DNA of 64,000 nucleotides from Bufo bufo (GCF_905171765.1 NC_053397.1:111865295-111929294); one strand, 5' to 3'. Counted from the stretch's first letter, positions 20,913 through 31,945 are shown. Numbers and translations are program-made. Notes: generated by a model from the sequence alone, not told the origin.

Positions 20913-20996
20913 TTAATTTTATTAAAATTAAAAATATCTATCTTTATTTTAAAAAAATTAAACAGTCCTTGGATTTTTTAACAAAAAAAAAAAAGA

Positions 20997-21002
20997 TTTA
21001 TT
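20997..21002 (-). promoter_or_regulatory. Poly(A) signal for the MADF gene
   Basis: Minus-strand AATAAA 33 bp past the stop codon at 21035, preceding an A/T-rich tract. Confidence 0.65.
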
Positions 21003-21034
21003 ATAAATAACAATAAAATATATAAAATAAATAA

Positions 21035-23018
21035 TTACAAATTAAGGAAATGGTGGGGGGTGGAGGGAAGTGATTGGTTTGGGTCCACTCTGTCCTGTTG
21101 TTCTTCTGCCACTGTGGACAACAAAGTGCGTGTTGGTGCAAGTGGCACAGAGGGAGTATGAAGAGTGGATTGAGCAGGAGAAGGAGTTTCCCGAGCAACA
21201 GTAGAGGGAGTGGTGAAAGAGGTAGGAGCATAGTAAGAAGGAGGAGGAGAAAAGTTTTGAGAAAAGAGCTCGGGGGTTTGGGATGGGGGTGGGTTGTGGG
21301 AAGGGGGAGGGGGAGGCGGAGGATGGGAATGCTGAGCCTGTTGCGGCTGTAAACTTGGATAGGTGTGGGATGGGGGATAGGTGAAGGATGGGGGATAGGT
21401 GAAGGATGGGGGATAGGTGTAGGATGGGGGATAGGGCAGGGGTGGGGGAATGGTTGTGGGGCGGTGTGCCAGTTGCCACAAAACGCTGTCCATCTGTCTT
21501 CTGGCCTCATACTGCTGGTCGGGTGATAAGCGTTCCAGCGCAGGTAACAACGACACAATATAGTGATGCATTGGACTCATTTGTGTCGTCAACACCGCCC
21601 CCTCCTGAAGAGGACGCAAATGATCCTCCACAGATGCAACCCTATTTGTGATCCCCGCCAAGGACTCATACATGAGCCTTGTGAGGTCTTCGTAGTTAGC
21701 CTGGCGGCTCCTACCTGACCTCTGGCGACGCATGAGGGCCTCAAAAAGTGGTGCCATCGTTGCCATAGTTACGTCGCCAGAGGGCACAAGTAGGGGAACA
21801 TGGTGTTCCTGACCAGCAGTAGGAGCAGGGCGAGAGGGACCCGCGGCGGCTTGCTCTTCAGGGACCGCCTCCTGAGGAACTTCGGGCGCAAGAGTGCTGC
21901 TTGATGTTCTGTGAAGCAAAGAAAAAAATAAATTTAGCATTTTTTATGGATGGGAGAAACAGTGGGATAGAAGTGAGCAAAGAGACTTCAGAAGCGACAT
22001 AGGAGGTTACATTCCAAAAAATAGAGAAACATACTGTACATAGATAGAGGCCATGAATTAAATGAATTTTCAAGGAAGTGTCTATGTATAGTATAGCCTT
22101 TTTTTTGGAAAACAACTTCAAATGAAAAATCGGAAGCACACATCGCTCCTCTCTACTCCACTAAATACAATGTGGATGTCCAAGACAAAGTGCCAAATGA
22201 CAGTCTGTCTGGGCCATACACCTAGTTAGAATTTTTTTTTTTTTAGAGACACCTTATACCTTACCTTCGCATCTCAAGGGTCCTTCGTAGGAACCCCAAG
22301 GCGGCAGAATAGCGGTATTCACGCCTTGAGGTTCCTCCCGACCCACTCGGGCGCCGAAGTTCCTCATTAAAGGCCTTCTTGTAGCGGTCCCTGATTGAGC
22401 GCCACCGAACCATGATCGTATCTCCTAGAAAGAAAGAAATCAAATTAGGATGTATATTTAAAATAAGTGGTTTAATCAAAGTTGGTTTACAATTTACTTG
22501 AAACAGCCACAATAAGAAAAAAATAATTTTAAAAAAAACTTAAGTGGCGGTTATAAAAAAATTAGACTGTAAACCACTTTTGATTAATATTTTTGTCTGC
22601 TCTCTACAAATAATTTATACTTACGGCATTGGCCCTGTTGCATTCTCGGAGGTCATCCCAGTTGGGCAGAATGGCAGTACAGATCTCGTTCCAGAGGATC
22701 CGTGTTAGATGATGGTCTGCATGGAGGCGGTCGGTGTGGTCCCACAACGGTGTACGCTCCTCCACCATATGGATGAGGAGGTCATTGTCGATATAAAATC
22801 GTTCAACGTCCTCCTCATGCCTTCTGGTGGAGGTTTGGGAGCCCCCTAAAAGAAGAAAAAAATATAGAATAAAAATTAAGTTTAATATTCGATAATTTTT
22901 TTAAAAATAAAAACCATAACTTTACAATACTCACACGACCACGACCGCCGCGTTCTCCACGGCGTCCTCTGGAAGATCGTTGATGACCTCTCTCACTGGC
23001 AACAGGACGAGATGGCAA
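21035..23018 (-). CDS. Harbinger MADF/Myb-like DNA-binding protein, multi-exon
   Basis: Minus-strand exons are suggested at 23018-22935 (MPSRPVASERGHQRSSRGRR, donor GTGAGT), 22845-22625 (FYIDNDLLIHMVEERTPLWD, ICTAILPNWDDLRECNRANA, donor GTAAGT), 22424-22265 (MVRWRSIRDRYKKAFNEELR, YSAALGFLRRTLEMRR) and 21908-21035 (a Pro/Ser-rich tail). Exons 2 and 3 together form a MADF domain (W-x-W/SIRDRY-type core), the DNA-binding partner that Harbinger elements carry. The last exon includes PMHHYIVSLLPALERLSPDQ, a BESS-like interaction region, and a Tyr-Pro-Pro repeat stretch (PPSFTYPPSFTYPPS). With the GT-AG sites I chose, exons 2 and 3 do not join in phase, so either a splice site differs or the gene is mutated. 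Upstream exons may lie at 24745-25060. Confidence 0.72.
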
Positions 23019-23057
23019 AAAAAAAAAATTAAATAAATAAATATATATATATATATA

Positions 23058-24620
23058 CAGGGAGTGCAGAATTATTAGGCAAGTTGTATTTTTGAGGATT
23101 AATTTTATTATTGAACAACAACCATGTTCTCAATGAACCCAAAAAACTCATTAATATCAAAGCTGAATATTTTTGGAAGTAGTTTTTAGTTTGTTTTTAG
23201 TTTTAGCTATTTTAGGGGGATATCTGTGTGTGCAGGTGACTATTACTGTGCATAATTATTAGGCAACTTAACAAAAAACAAATATATACCCATTTCAATT
23301 ATTTATTTTTACCAGTGAAACCAATATAACATCTCAACATTCACAAATATACATTTCTGACATTCAAAAACAAAACAAAAACAAATCAGTGACCAATATA
23401 GCCACCTTTCTTTGCAAGGACACTCAAAAGCCTGCCATCCATGGATTCTGTCAGTGTTTTGATCTGTTCACCATCAACATTGCGTGCAGCAGCAACCACA
23501 GCCTCCCAGACACTGTTCATAGAGGTGTACTGTTTTCCCTCCTTGTAAATCTCACATTTGATGATGGACCACAGGTTCTCAATGGGGTTCAGATCAGGTG
23601 AACAAGGAGGCCATGTCATTAGATTTTCTTCTTTTATACCCTTTCTTGCCAGCCACGCTGTGGAGTACTTGGACGCGTGTGATGGAGCATTGTCCTGCAT
23701 GAAAATCATGTTTTTCTTGAAGGATGCAGACTTCTTCCTGTACCACTGCTTGAAGAAGGTGTCTTCCAGAAACTGGCAGTAGGACTGGGAGTTGAGCTTG
23801 ACTCCATCCTCAACCCGAAAAGGCCCAACAAGCTCATCTTTGATGATACCAGCCCAAACCAGTACTCCACCTCCACCTTGCTGGCGTCTGAGTCGGACTT
23901 GAGCTCTCTGCCCTTTACCAATCCAGCCACGGGCCCATCCATCTGGCCCATCAAGACTCACTCTCATTTCATCAGTCCATAAAACCTTAGAAAAATCAGT
24001 CTTGAGATATTTCTTGGCCCAGTCTTGACGTTTCAGCTTGTGTGTCTTGTTCAGTGGTGGTCGTCTTTCAGCCTTTCTTACCTTGGCCATGTCTCTGAGT
24101 ATTGCACACCTTGTGCTTTTGGGCACTCCAGTGATGTTGCAGCTCTGAAATATGGCCAAACTGGTGGCAAGTGGCATCTTGGCAGCTGCACGCTTGACTT
24201 TTCTCAGTTCATGGGCAGTTATCTTGCGCATTGGTTTTTCCACACGCTTCTTGCGACCCTGTTGACTATTTTGAATGAAACGCTTGATTGTTCGATGATC
24301 ACGCTTCAGAAGCTTTGCAATTTTAAGAGTGCTGCATCCCTCTGCAAGATATCTCACTATTTTTGACTTTTCTGAGCCTGTCAAGTCCTTCTTTTGACCC
24401 ATTTTGCCAAAGCAAAGGAAGTTGCCTAATAATTATGCACACCTAATATAGGGTGTTGATGTCATTAGACCACACCCCTTCTCATTACAGAGATGCACAT
24501 CACCTAATATGCTTAATTGGTAGTAGGCTTTCGAGCCTATACAGCTTGGAGTAAGACAACATGCATAAAGAGGATGATGTGGTCAAAATACTCATTTGCC
24601 TAATAATTCTGCACGCAGTG
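23058..24620 (-). mobile_element. Tc1/mariner element (37-residue D-E spacing), full length
   Basis: Ends CAGGGAGTGCAGAATTATTA and its near-complement ctaataattctgcacgcagtg are flanked by TA at 23056-23057 and 24621-24622. The insertion sits in a (TA)n tract and interrupts the 5' part of the MADF gene. The outer ends differ slightly (CAGGGAG versus CACTGCG), so the termini are not perfectly matched. Size 1,563 bp is normal for the superfamily. Confidence 0.93.
23386..24402 (-). CDS. Tc1-like transposase, 338 aa, open reading frame intact
   Basis: The protein starts MGQKKDLTGSEKSKIVRYLA with paired helix-turn-helix motifs (TLKIAKLLKRDHRTIKRFI; HELRKVKRAAAKMP). The catalytic triad is LWTDEMRV (Asp), FMQDNAPSH (Asp) and NPIENLWS (Glu). 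I count 37 residues between the second Asp and the Glu, against 34 in classical Tc1, so it belongs to a DD37E-type branch. The Gly-rich box VLVWAGI and the [14 protein letters not shown] block are intact. No stop or frameshift is seen, and ATG at 24402 follows closely after the terminal repeat. The enzyme would excise and reinsert the element at TA. Whether it is active cannot be told from sequence alone. Confidence 0.93.
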   Translation of the reverse strand: MGQKKDLTGSEKSKIVRYLAEGCSTLKIAKLLKRDHRTIKRFIQNSQQGRKKRVEKPMRKITAHELRKVKRAAAKMPLATSLAIFQSCNITGVPKSTRCAILRDMAKVRKAERRPPLNKTHKLKRQDWAKKYLKTDFSKVLWTDEMRVSLDGPDGWARGWIGKGQRAQVRLRRQQGGGGVLVWAGIIKDELVGPFRVEDGVKLNSQSYCQFLEDTFFKQWYRKKSASFKKNMIFMQDNAPSHASKYSTAWLARKGIKEENLMTWPPCSPDLNPIENLWSIIKCEIYKEGKQYTSMNSVWEAVVAAARNVDGEQIKTLTESMDGRLLSVLAKKGGYIGH

Positions 24621-24622
24621 TA

Positions 24623-24742
24623 TATATACTCAACAAATGACGAGGCAGCACTTCCAGCTTTTGGTGACAGGGTGACGACCCCAAAACTTTATTCCCAGCA
24701 ACGTTTCGGCCTACTCAATGAGGCCTTTGTCAAGCTTGACAA
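24623..24742. mobile_element. PLE-like terminal fragment
   Basis: The order 'gaggcagcacttccagc', 'actttattcccagcaacg', 'tttcggcctactcaatgagg', 'cctttgtcaagcttgac' repeats the layout of the 3' terminal motif in the PLE at 48200-48300 (in reverse order there) and at 53045-53150. It is non-coding and lies directly right of the Tc1 element, in an intron or exon edge of the MADF gene. Confidence 0.5.
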
Positions 24743-25062
24743 CCGTTTCTCCTCCACCCCCAACTTCCTCCTCCCCTGTTCCTCTGGCTCTGGCTTGACC
24801 GGGAGAACTCTCCTCCATAGAGTCTGACTGATAAACAAAGAAAAAAATAATTATTTGAATAATAACACAATATACAGTTTGGAATGCTAAGGAACTTTAC
24901 ATACCACATCCTGGAGGTGTCGTGATCGAGGGAGGAGAGCTCCCAGCCTCGCTCGAAGATGAAGATGTGCCTTTAAAAAAAAAAAAAAAAAGTTTAATAT
25001 TTGAACTTTAAATAAAATAACAGACATACTGACGAAAAAAATACTTACTGGTCATAATAATT
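24743..25062 (-). other. Possible 5' exons of the MADF gene
   Basis: On the minus strand an ATG ACC A|GTAAGT unit (near 25056-25048), an exon-like block 24972-24914 (Ser/Pro-rich, donor GTATGT) and a block 24826-24745 (Glu/Gly-rich, after TTTATCAG) look like small spliced exons ahead of the exon at 23018. The composition (Ser/Glu/Gly-rich) suits a disordered N terminus. Reading phase between them is not secure, so this is tentative. Confidence 0.3.
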
Positions 25063-25067
25063 GGCTG

Positions 25068-25274
25068 CCTGGCTGCGTTTTTGGCTGGCTGGCTGGCTTG
25101 CTTGCTTGCTTTTTGGCTGGCTGGCTGGCTGGCTTGTTGGCTAGCTAGCTGGCTGGCTGGCTTGTTGGCTAGCTGGCTGGCTGGCTAGCTGGCTGGCTTG
25201 TTGGCTAGCTGGCTGGCTGGCTGGTTGGCTAGCTGGCTGGCTGGCTGGCTTGTTGGCTAGCTGGCTGATTTTTT
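25068..25274. repeat. (GGCT)n-type microsatellite
   Basis: About 200 bp of TGGC/TGGCT/TAGC tetranucleotide repeats with a secondary period near 40 bp (gttggctagctggctggctg). No gene. It follows directly on the presumed first exon of the MADF gene. Confidence 0.95.
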
Positions 25275-25317
25275 TTTAGATCAGTCAAAAAAATAATAAT
25301 TGACAGGTGGTCATATT

Positions 25318-25750
25318 GTTGAACAAAAACATACTACTCCTAACATGCACTGTGTAGTTATAATCCCTGCAACCCCTATGCTACAGTACTTAGGGGTATG
25401 CAGTTAATATAAGTACATAGTGGATGCTAGGAGTAGCAGCAGACAGGACTACTACTCCTAACATGCACTGTGTAGTTATAATCCCTGCAACCCCTATGCT
25501 ACAGTACTTAGGGGTATGCAGTTAATATAAGTACATAGTGGATGCTAGGAGTAGCAGCAGACAGGACTACTACTCCTAACATGCACTGTGTAGTTATATT
25601 ACCTGCAACCCCTATGCTACAGTACATAGGGGTATGCAGTTAATATAAGTACATAGTGAATGCTAGGAGTAGCAGCAGACAGGACTACTACTCCTAACAT
25701 GCACTGTGTAGTTATATTACCTGCAACCCCTATGCTACAGTACATAGGGG
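25318..25750. repeat. 118-119-bp tandem repeat, interrupted by a hAT insertion
   Basis: The phrase ctactcctaacatgcactgt recurs at about 25333, 25452, 25570 and 25688. The fourth unit is cut at 25750 and resumes at 28512 (cataggggtatgcagttaat), then a diverged unit runs to about 28625. Units carry the self-complementary pair tacatagg / cctatgta in the last copy. Confidence 0.92.
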
Positions 25751-25964
25751 CAGGGCCGCTGATAGAAATCATGGGGCCCCGTACAGCATACATGACGGGG
25801 CCCCCTTCAGCTCCACCCCCTGATCCCTCCTTCAGCCACACCCCTGGCCCCGCCCTTGGCCCCTCCCCAGACGCCGCTTTGAAACAACATGCAGATTTGT
25901 CTACAAGTGATATTTATTTTTCTCCAGCCAGTTATAAGTTTTATTATCCAAAAAAACATAAGTA

Positions 25965-26600
25965 ATGTGGATGACACTTATGGGGGGATCTGTGGATGAC
26001 ACTTATGGGGGGATCTGTGGATGACACTTATGGGGGGGGGTCTGTGGATGACACTTATGGGGGGGGGGTCTGTGGATGACACTTATGGGGGGTCGTCTGT
26101 GAATGGCGCTGTTATGGAGGGGATCTGTGAATGGCACTGTTATGGAGGGGATCTGTGAATGGCACTTTTATGGAGGGGATCTGTGGATGGCACGGTTATG
26201 GAGGGGATCTGTGGATGGCACTGTTATGGAGGGGATCTATGGATGGCACTGTTATGGAGGGGATCTGTGGATGGCACTGTTATGGAGGGGATCTGTGGAT
26301 GGCACTGTTATGGAGGGGATCTGTGGATGGCACTGTTATGGAGAGGATCTGTGGATGGCACTGTTATGGAGGGGATCTGTGGATGGCACTGTTATGGGGG
26401 GATCTGTGGATGGCACTGTTATAGAGGGGGATCTGTGGATGACACATACCGTATATAGCATCTTATGCTATGTGTCATCCACAGATACCCCTCCATAACA
26501 GTGCCATTCACAGATACCCTCCATAACAGTGCCATCCACAGATCCCCCCCATAACAGTCATCCACAGATCCCCCCATAACAGTGTCATCCACTTGTTTAT
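25965..26600. repeat. 28-bp minisatellite in forward then inverted orientation
   Basis: The unit (cac)tgttatggaggggatctgtgg repeats from about 25970 to 26450. After a short turn (catcttatgctatgtg, 26459-26474) it continues as the reverse complement (catccacagatcccc...) to about 26590. The whole block can fold back. Frames such as 26103-26498 are by-products of the 28-bp period. Confidence 0.92.
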
Positions 26601-27169
26601 AATAGGAGAAAGCATTCATTTTAAAACACGTGTGTAAACACGAATATGAACTTTGCCCCACGATAGCTCTTTTGTAGAACCCCCATAAAAACTTACAGTT
26701 ACTTGACTTGGCCCTTGGGGATCTCGGACGCCACTTCAACACTTTGGCCGGGGGCTCGGCGGAGCTGATGTTGTGCTTTAACCTAATGAGAAAGATTTCA
26801 TAATAAGGATTTGGAGAAAGGGCAGAGGGATAGCAGAGCAGGGAGAGGCTGGTGCTGCTACTAGGGGGTCATACCATGGGGGAGTAATAAAGCCCACCAT
26901 AATGCCCCCCCAGTAGTAATAATTCTCCTTATAATATGCAAAACATTTGTAATGCCCCCAGTTGAGCTAATGTTCCCATAATGTGCCAATATAAAATACC
27001 CCTTCTCAGTGCCCCCGTAGATGACCCCCATAGTGCCCCCCCCTTCCCCATAGTACCCACCATAATGTGTCCCAGTATAAAATGCCCCTATACAGAGCCC
27101 CCATATAAAATATCTTCTTTTTTAGCCTCAGTAGATGCCCCTATAGTGCCCCCCAATAATCTGCAGTAA

Positions 27170-28017
27170 GATGTGCCCCCATAGATGCCCCCAATCATGT
27201 GCCAGTAATAAGAGCCCCCCCACCATCATGTGCCAGTAGCCAGAGCCCCCCCATATCATGTCAGTAGCCAGAGCCCCCCCATATCATGTGTCAGTAGCCA
27301 GAGCCCCCCATATCATGTGCCAGTAGCCAGAGTGCCCCCATATCATGTGCCAGTAGCCAGAGTGCCCCCATATCATGTGCCAGTAGCCAGAGTGCTCCCA
27401 ATCATGTGCCAGAAATAAGAGCCCCCCCACCATCATGTGCCAGTAGCCAGAGCCCCCCCATATCATGTGCCAGTAGCCAGAGCCCCCATATCATGTGCCA
27501 GTAGCCCCCCTTATGTGCCAGTAGCCCCCCTATGTGCCAGTAGCCCCCCTTATCATGTGCCAGTAGACCCCCTTATCATGTGCCAGTAGCCCCCCTTATG
27601 TGCCAGTAGCCCCCCTATGTGCCAGTAGCCCCCCTTATCATGTGCCAGTAGACCCCCTTATCATGTGCCAGTAGCCAGAGCCCCCCCCCATATCATGTGC
27701 CAGTAGCCAGATCCCCCCCATTATCATGTGCCAGTAGCCAGAGTGCCCCCATATCATGTGCCAGTAGCCCCCCATATCATGTGCCAGTAGCCCCCCTTAT
27801 CATGTGCCAGCCCAGTAGTCCCCCCTTATCATGTGCCAGCCCAGTAGTCCCCCCTTATCATGTGCCAGCCCAGTAGTCCCCCCTTATCATGTGCCAGCCC
27901 AGTAGCCCCCCTTATCATGTGCCAGCCCAGCCCAGTAGTCCCCCCTTATGTGCCAGCCCAGTAGCCCCCCTTATGTGCCAGCCCAGTAGCCCCCCTTATC
28001 ATGTGCCAGCCCAGTAT
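27170..28017 (+). repeat. Variable minisatellite (tcatgtgccagtagcc...cccc)
   Basis: About forty copies of a 20-30-bp unit built on CATGTGCCAGTAG with a C-rich filler. Three local variants follow each other: with ccagag, without it, and with gccagcccagtag, giving a stepwise array. It is preceded by older, diverged units (26930-27170). Confidence 0.92.
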
Positions 28018-28511
28018 TGTACCTATATAAAAAAAAAAAAAAAAATAATACACTTATACTTACCTCCAGCAATGCGATGCAGGCCACCTCTTCCGTCTGT
28101 GTCCCTCGCTATACGGCTCAGGCGACGCGATGACGTCATCGCGCCATCACCGGCCTCTGATAGGCTGCCAGCACTAAGCCGGCAGCCTATCAGAGGAACA
28201 GGAGGGGACACACCTCTCCCTCCTCTGCCGCAGCACAGACAGGCATCTGTATTGCCGTCCTGAGGACAGCAATACAGATGACTATGGAGATGAGCGCTTC
28301 CGCAATGGAGGCGCTCATCTCCTGCTCTGCCCTGCCGCCGGCCGCGGCCGCCCCCACTTGTCACCAGGGCCGCAGCGCTGGGGTGCGGGGCACCCACTGC
28401 ACCCCGTGTAGGATCGGCCCTGAAAATGGCTCGGGAGTCGGCAGCCCGGGCCCCCCTGCCAGCCGGGCCCGGTACAACTGGGCCAGCTGTACTGGCCTAT
28501 CAGCGGCCCTG
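28018..28511. other. hAT right subterminal region with hairpins
   Basis: After an A-run at 28029, the sequence is GC-rich and self-complementary: cctgttcctctgataggctg pairs around 28150-28200, tgtattgccgtcctgagg / gacagcaatacag at 28248-28278 and gatgagcgcttccgc / ggaggcgctcatctcc at 28291-28322. No gene. Confidence 0.7.
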
Positions 28512-29107
28512 CATAGGGGTATGCAGTTAATATAAGTACATAGTGGATGCTAGGAGTAGCAGCAGACAGGACTACTACTCCTAACATACACTGGGTACTG
28601 ACAGCTCCTATGTACTTATAGCTCCTATGTATAAGTACATAGGAGCTGTTTATATGAGTTTTTTCTGTCATAAAATACCACATATACTCACCTTCTCTGG
28701 CTTGCTCCCGACTCCCTCGCAGGCAGCATCCAGACAGGATGGCGCGAAACTTGCTCCTCCTCTATCCGACGCAGGCGCAGACAGGATATCCGGATCAGTC
28801 GTTGCGTCGTTCCCCGGAAGATTTAAAGTCGGATCCGTCCTTAATACAAATCAATGGGACTTAAGGACGGATCCGGCGTTATGGCAAATGATACAGCTTT
28901 TGAGACGGAGAAGAAAATTATGCATGCTACGGTTTTTCATTTAGACGGAAACGTCGAAAAGACTGAAGCGGAGCAATCCTGATGCATCCTGAAGGACGGA
29001 CTCTCCATTCAGAATGCATGGGGATAAAACTGATCTTTTCCGGATTTGAGCCCCTAGGACGGAACTCAACGCCGGAAAAGAAAAACGCAAGTGTGAAAGT
29101 ACCCTTA

Positions 29108-29693
29108 GAGACTCATTCGATTCTTTGAGTTAAAAGAGCCGTGAGTCAGAGTCTAGAACAGGTTACACTGAGGCTGTCAGCAGTGATAAGATTAAGGGAC
29201 AGGAGCAGAGAGATAAGAGAAGTGACAGATGACACAGAGTTTAGATTACAGGTTGAATTAACTCTTTAGAATCAAATTGGCTTCTCAGGAGATATATATG
29301 TTAAAGGCATCTCGTTCAGTAGCTATATAACTAAGGGTGGGTTCACATCTCCTTTATGGATTCCGTTAAGTGGGGACTATTTTATTATCAGCCAGTGACT
29401 GTGTTACTGTAATACTGTTATAAATTCAGCACATAGTTTTCCCTGTGCGTGCATTCACATTTCACTTCACTTGGTTCGTTGTACTACTGTCAGTGTCAGA
29501 CTGTTGTCACTGTCGGCAACAATGCACAACAGACAACAATGCACACCACAGTGACAGCTCCTGAGTCCTCCTGTCCGGCGTCAGCCTCAGCTTCCCTTCA
29601 CTATCACTATAATCAATCACTCTTCCTGATCCTGACTCACTCATAGAGAGCTGAAGAGCCGACTGAGTCAGCAGCAGCAAGTGAATCGGATGG
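29108..29693. other. Composite hAT own sequence, no gene
   Basis: gactcattcgattctttgag near 29110 is the partial complement of 18138-18160, showing that the composite hAT was itself palindromic before Harbinger landed in it. A MITE-like start taagggtgggttcacatc lies at 29332 but its partner end is not found in the same unit. Confidence 0.5.
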
Positions 29694-30284
29694 ATAGCAT
29701 CCATAGGCGTGCGCACGGGGTGTGCCGGGTGTGCCTGGGCACACCCTAATCACACCCCTGTGCTCCGCCTCCTGCACTGCCGCCTGCCGCTTGAGCCCCG
29801 GCTACCAGCCCCGCACAGCTTCAATGACATAGATCTGCTCGACTGACGACTCATTACTATATAGGACTGCTCACTGCTCCTGTGCTCCGGCTCCCGGCGG
29901 TCGGCCGCGTAATGTCACTCACTCTAAAGTCATGCGCCTGCTCCGCCTGCTTCATTAATAAAGTGGGAGAAGCAGGCGCGTGCGGCGTGACGTGGTGAGT
30001 GACGTCACGTTACGCTGCCCCCGGCCGGCCGGCTAGTTTGAATGTTTGAAGAGCCTGCCTGCCCGCCCAGTGCCCATGCCCATGCCCAGGCAGCCCAGTG
30101 AATGGTGATTGGGCACTGTGAAAAAGAAAAACTGTGAATCCTAGCTGGAGTCCTGTCCCAGTAAGTTAGTAATAGATTAGATAGTAGTACAACTTGGCAC
30201 AAGTTTAATTACAACATTTTACATAAGGAACGGCAGGGTCTTACAATAGTTGCCGGCCTCCACCCCCTGTTGGGGGTCAGTCGC

Positions 30285-30925
30285 TGTCAGGGACACTGTT
30301 ATGGGGGGCGGGGGGGGATCTGTGGATGATCACACATATATAGCACAAGATGCTGCTATATATGTGTCATCCACAGATCCCCCGGCCCCCCATAACATTG
30401 TCATCCACAGATCCCCCCCACATCTGTGTCAGATTCCACACAGATGCCCCCATAACAGTGCCATCCACAGATATCCCCTTAATAGACTATTAAGGGGATA
30501 TCTGTGGATGACACACTTATGGGGGCATCTGTGGAATATGACACTGTTATGGGGGGGGATCTGTGAATGATAATGTTATGGGGCATCTGTGTGGAATATG
30601 TCACCTTTTATGGGGGATCTGTGGATGACACTGTTATGGGGGGGATCTGTGGATGACGCACTGTTAATAACAGTGCGTCATCCACAGATGCCCCCATAAC
30701 AGTGTCATCCACAGATGCCTCATAACAGTGTCATCCACAGATGCCTCATAACAGTGTATCATCCACAAATGCCCATAACAGTGTGTCATCCACAGATGCC
30801 CCCATAATAGCGTCATCCACAGATGCCCCCATAACAGTGTGTCATCCACAGATGCCCATAACAGTGTGTCATCCACAGATCCACCATAACAGTGTGTCAT
30901 CCACAGATCCACCATAACAGTACGC
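30285..30925. repeat. Minisatellite alternating in orientation (gttatgggggatctgtggatgac)
   Basis: Units related to those at 25965-26600 run forward (30296-30340), inverted (30363-30480), forward (30495-30660) and inverted (30672-30920). Turn points such as ctgttaataacag and cttaatagactattaag are themselves palindromes. The array is one large nested foldback. Confidence 0.9.
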
Positions 30926-31224
30926 CTGCGCACTGAGGAGAAACAGAAAGGAGGGCAAAGAATCTGTGGAAGCAAGCAGAGGACGGCACAGCAGACGACT
31001 GAATAGCTTCTTTTGTAAGTAAATTGTTTTATTATAAATGTAATTCAGTTAAAAAAAAAAAATTTGTTATGTATGATGCTTTTTGATAATAAATAAATGT
31101 AAATGTAGTGGTGCTGTAATGTGGACCCCAGGCCTCTCTCATGTCCTGCACGCTGGCGCTGTGGAAGGATACGGTTGGTCAGGCAGCAGAAAGGCTCTGG
31201 AACTTTTCCCTTCACAGTCACTGC

Positions 31225-31513
31225 TATCTCTCTCTCGTACAGTGCACTTTCCGTTTGCTCTCCGTCCTCATAGAAGTCTATAGGAATCAAAACGGATCCA
31301 TCTGGTTCCCGTTATGCAAGACGGAAAAGAAAGTCCTGTCGACAGGACCCAGACGGATCGGTTATGCTTTCTCATAAACTTCTATTAGGACAGAGCAAAA
31401 AGGAATGCCTCTTAAAGGTTTCCGTTTTGCATTCCATCTGGCCATTCCGTTATATTCCGTTTTAAAACCGAATATAACGGAATGGCATAACACAGATGTG
31501 AACCCACCCTTAG
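31225..31513. mobile_element. MITE fragment ending gatgtgaacccaccctta
   Basis: The right end matches, inverted, the taagggtgggttcacatc start at 29332. An inner palindrome ccgttatattccgtttt / aaaaccgaatataacgg lies at 31447-31483. The left boundary is unclear. Confidence 0.45.
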
Positions 31514-31617
31514 GACAAGATTGTTTCTGAATACTCAAACGTACCGAGGAAGAAAGGAAAACTCTTGAAAGCTTGTCTTTTAAGTATTAGGTTAGTACAA
31601 TAAAAATTTACACACTG

Positions 31618-31945
31618 GGGTCCATTTACACATCCGTAATTTGGGTCCGCATTCGTTCCGCAATTTGCGGACCCATTCACTTTCAATGGGGCTGGAACAG
31701 ATGCAAATCCACATTTCCTGGATCCGCATCCGCATTTTCGGGATCCGCATCAGTTTTTTCGGGATCCGTAATTTAGTTCCTGGAAAAAATAGAACATATC
31801 CTATTTTTGTCCGCAATTGCGGACCAGAAAAGGCATTTTCTATTATAGTGTCTGTGATGTGCGGATCCGCAAATTGCAGATCGCACATTGCAGGTGTCCG
31901 TGTTTTGCGGATCCGCAAAACACTTACGGACGTGTGAATGGACCC
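31618..31945. mobile_element. Palindromic MITE ('gggtccatttacac' family)
   Basis: GGGTCCATTTACACATCCGT at the left mirrors ACGGACGTGTGAATGGACCC at the right. Internal ATCCGC/GCGGAT pairs flank a central gaacatatcctatttttgtc block. The same layout is seen at 9161-9383. No gene. Confidence 0.8.

Larger units (their letters stand above)
25751..28511. mobile_element. Non-autonomous hAT element, target duplication catagggg
   Basis: Left end CAGGGCCGCTGATAG (25751) mirrors CTATCAGCGGCCCTG (to 28511). The 8 bp catagggg flank it at 25743-25750 and 28512-28519. The interior holds two minisatellites and, near the right end, a subterminal block (28220-28330) shared in inverted form with the hAT at 54021. 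No transposase. Confidence 0.94.
18189..29104 (+). mobile_element. PIF/Harbinger element with transposase and MADF gene, swollen by nested insertions
   Basis: The left terminus GGCTATTTTCACACTTGCG (18189) mirrors CGCAAGTGTGAAAGTACCC (ending 29104), with further shared subterminal GGATCCGTC motifs in opposite orientation. The flanking trinucleotides are tga and tta, close to the 3-bp T(T/A)A duplication typical of Harbinger. Inside are convergent genes: the transposase (plus strand) and a MADF protein (minus strand). Also inside are a Tc1 (23058-24620), a PLE-like fragment, tandem repeats and a hAT (25751-28511). Confidence 0.85.

Noticed and set aside
20372..21010. 212-codon frame with a 31-residue peptide repeat
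   Set aside because: The 93-bp DNA period is a multiple of three, which keeps the frame open by itself; hairpins in the DNA unit and its place between two genes' 3' ends suggest non-coding repeat.
21074..21352. Plus-strand Arg/Gly-rich frame
   Set aside because: Shadow of the Pro-rich last exon of the minus-strand MADF gene.
26103..26498. Frames with repeated LWRGSVDGTVMEG-like peptides
   Set aside because: By-products of the 28-bp minisatellite; three frames show the same peptide shifted.
29332..31513. One MITE with ends taagggtgggttcacatc and gatgtgaacccaccctta
   Set aside because: The pair would cross the boundary of the hAT 29702-32067, which has an exact target duplication; the two ends must belong to different insertions.
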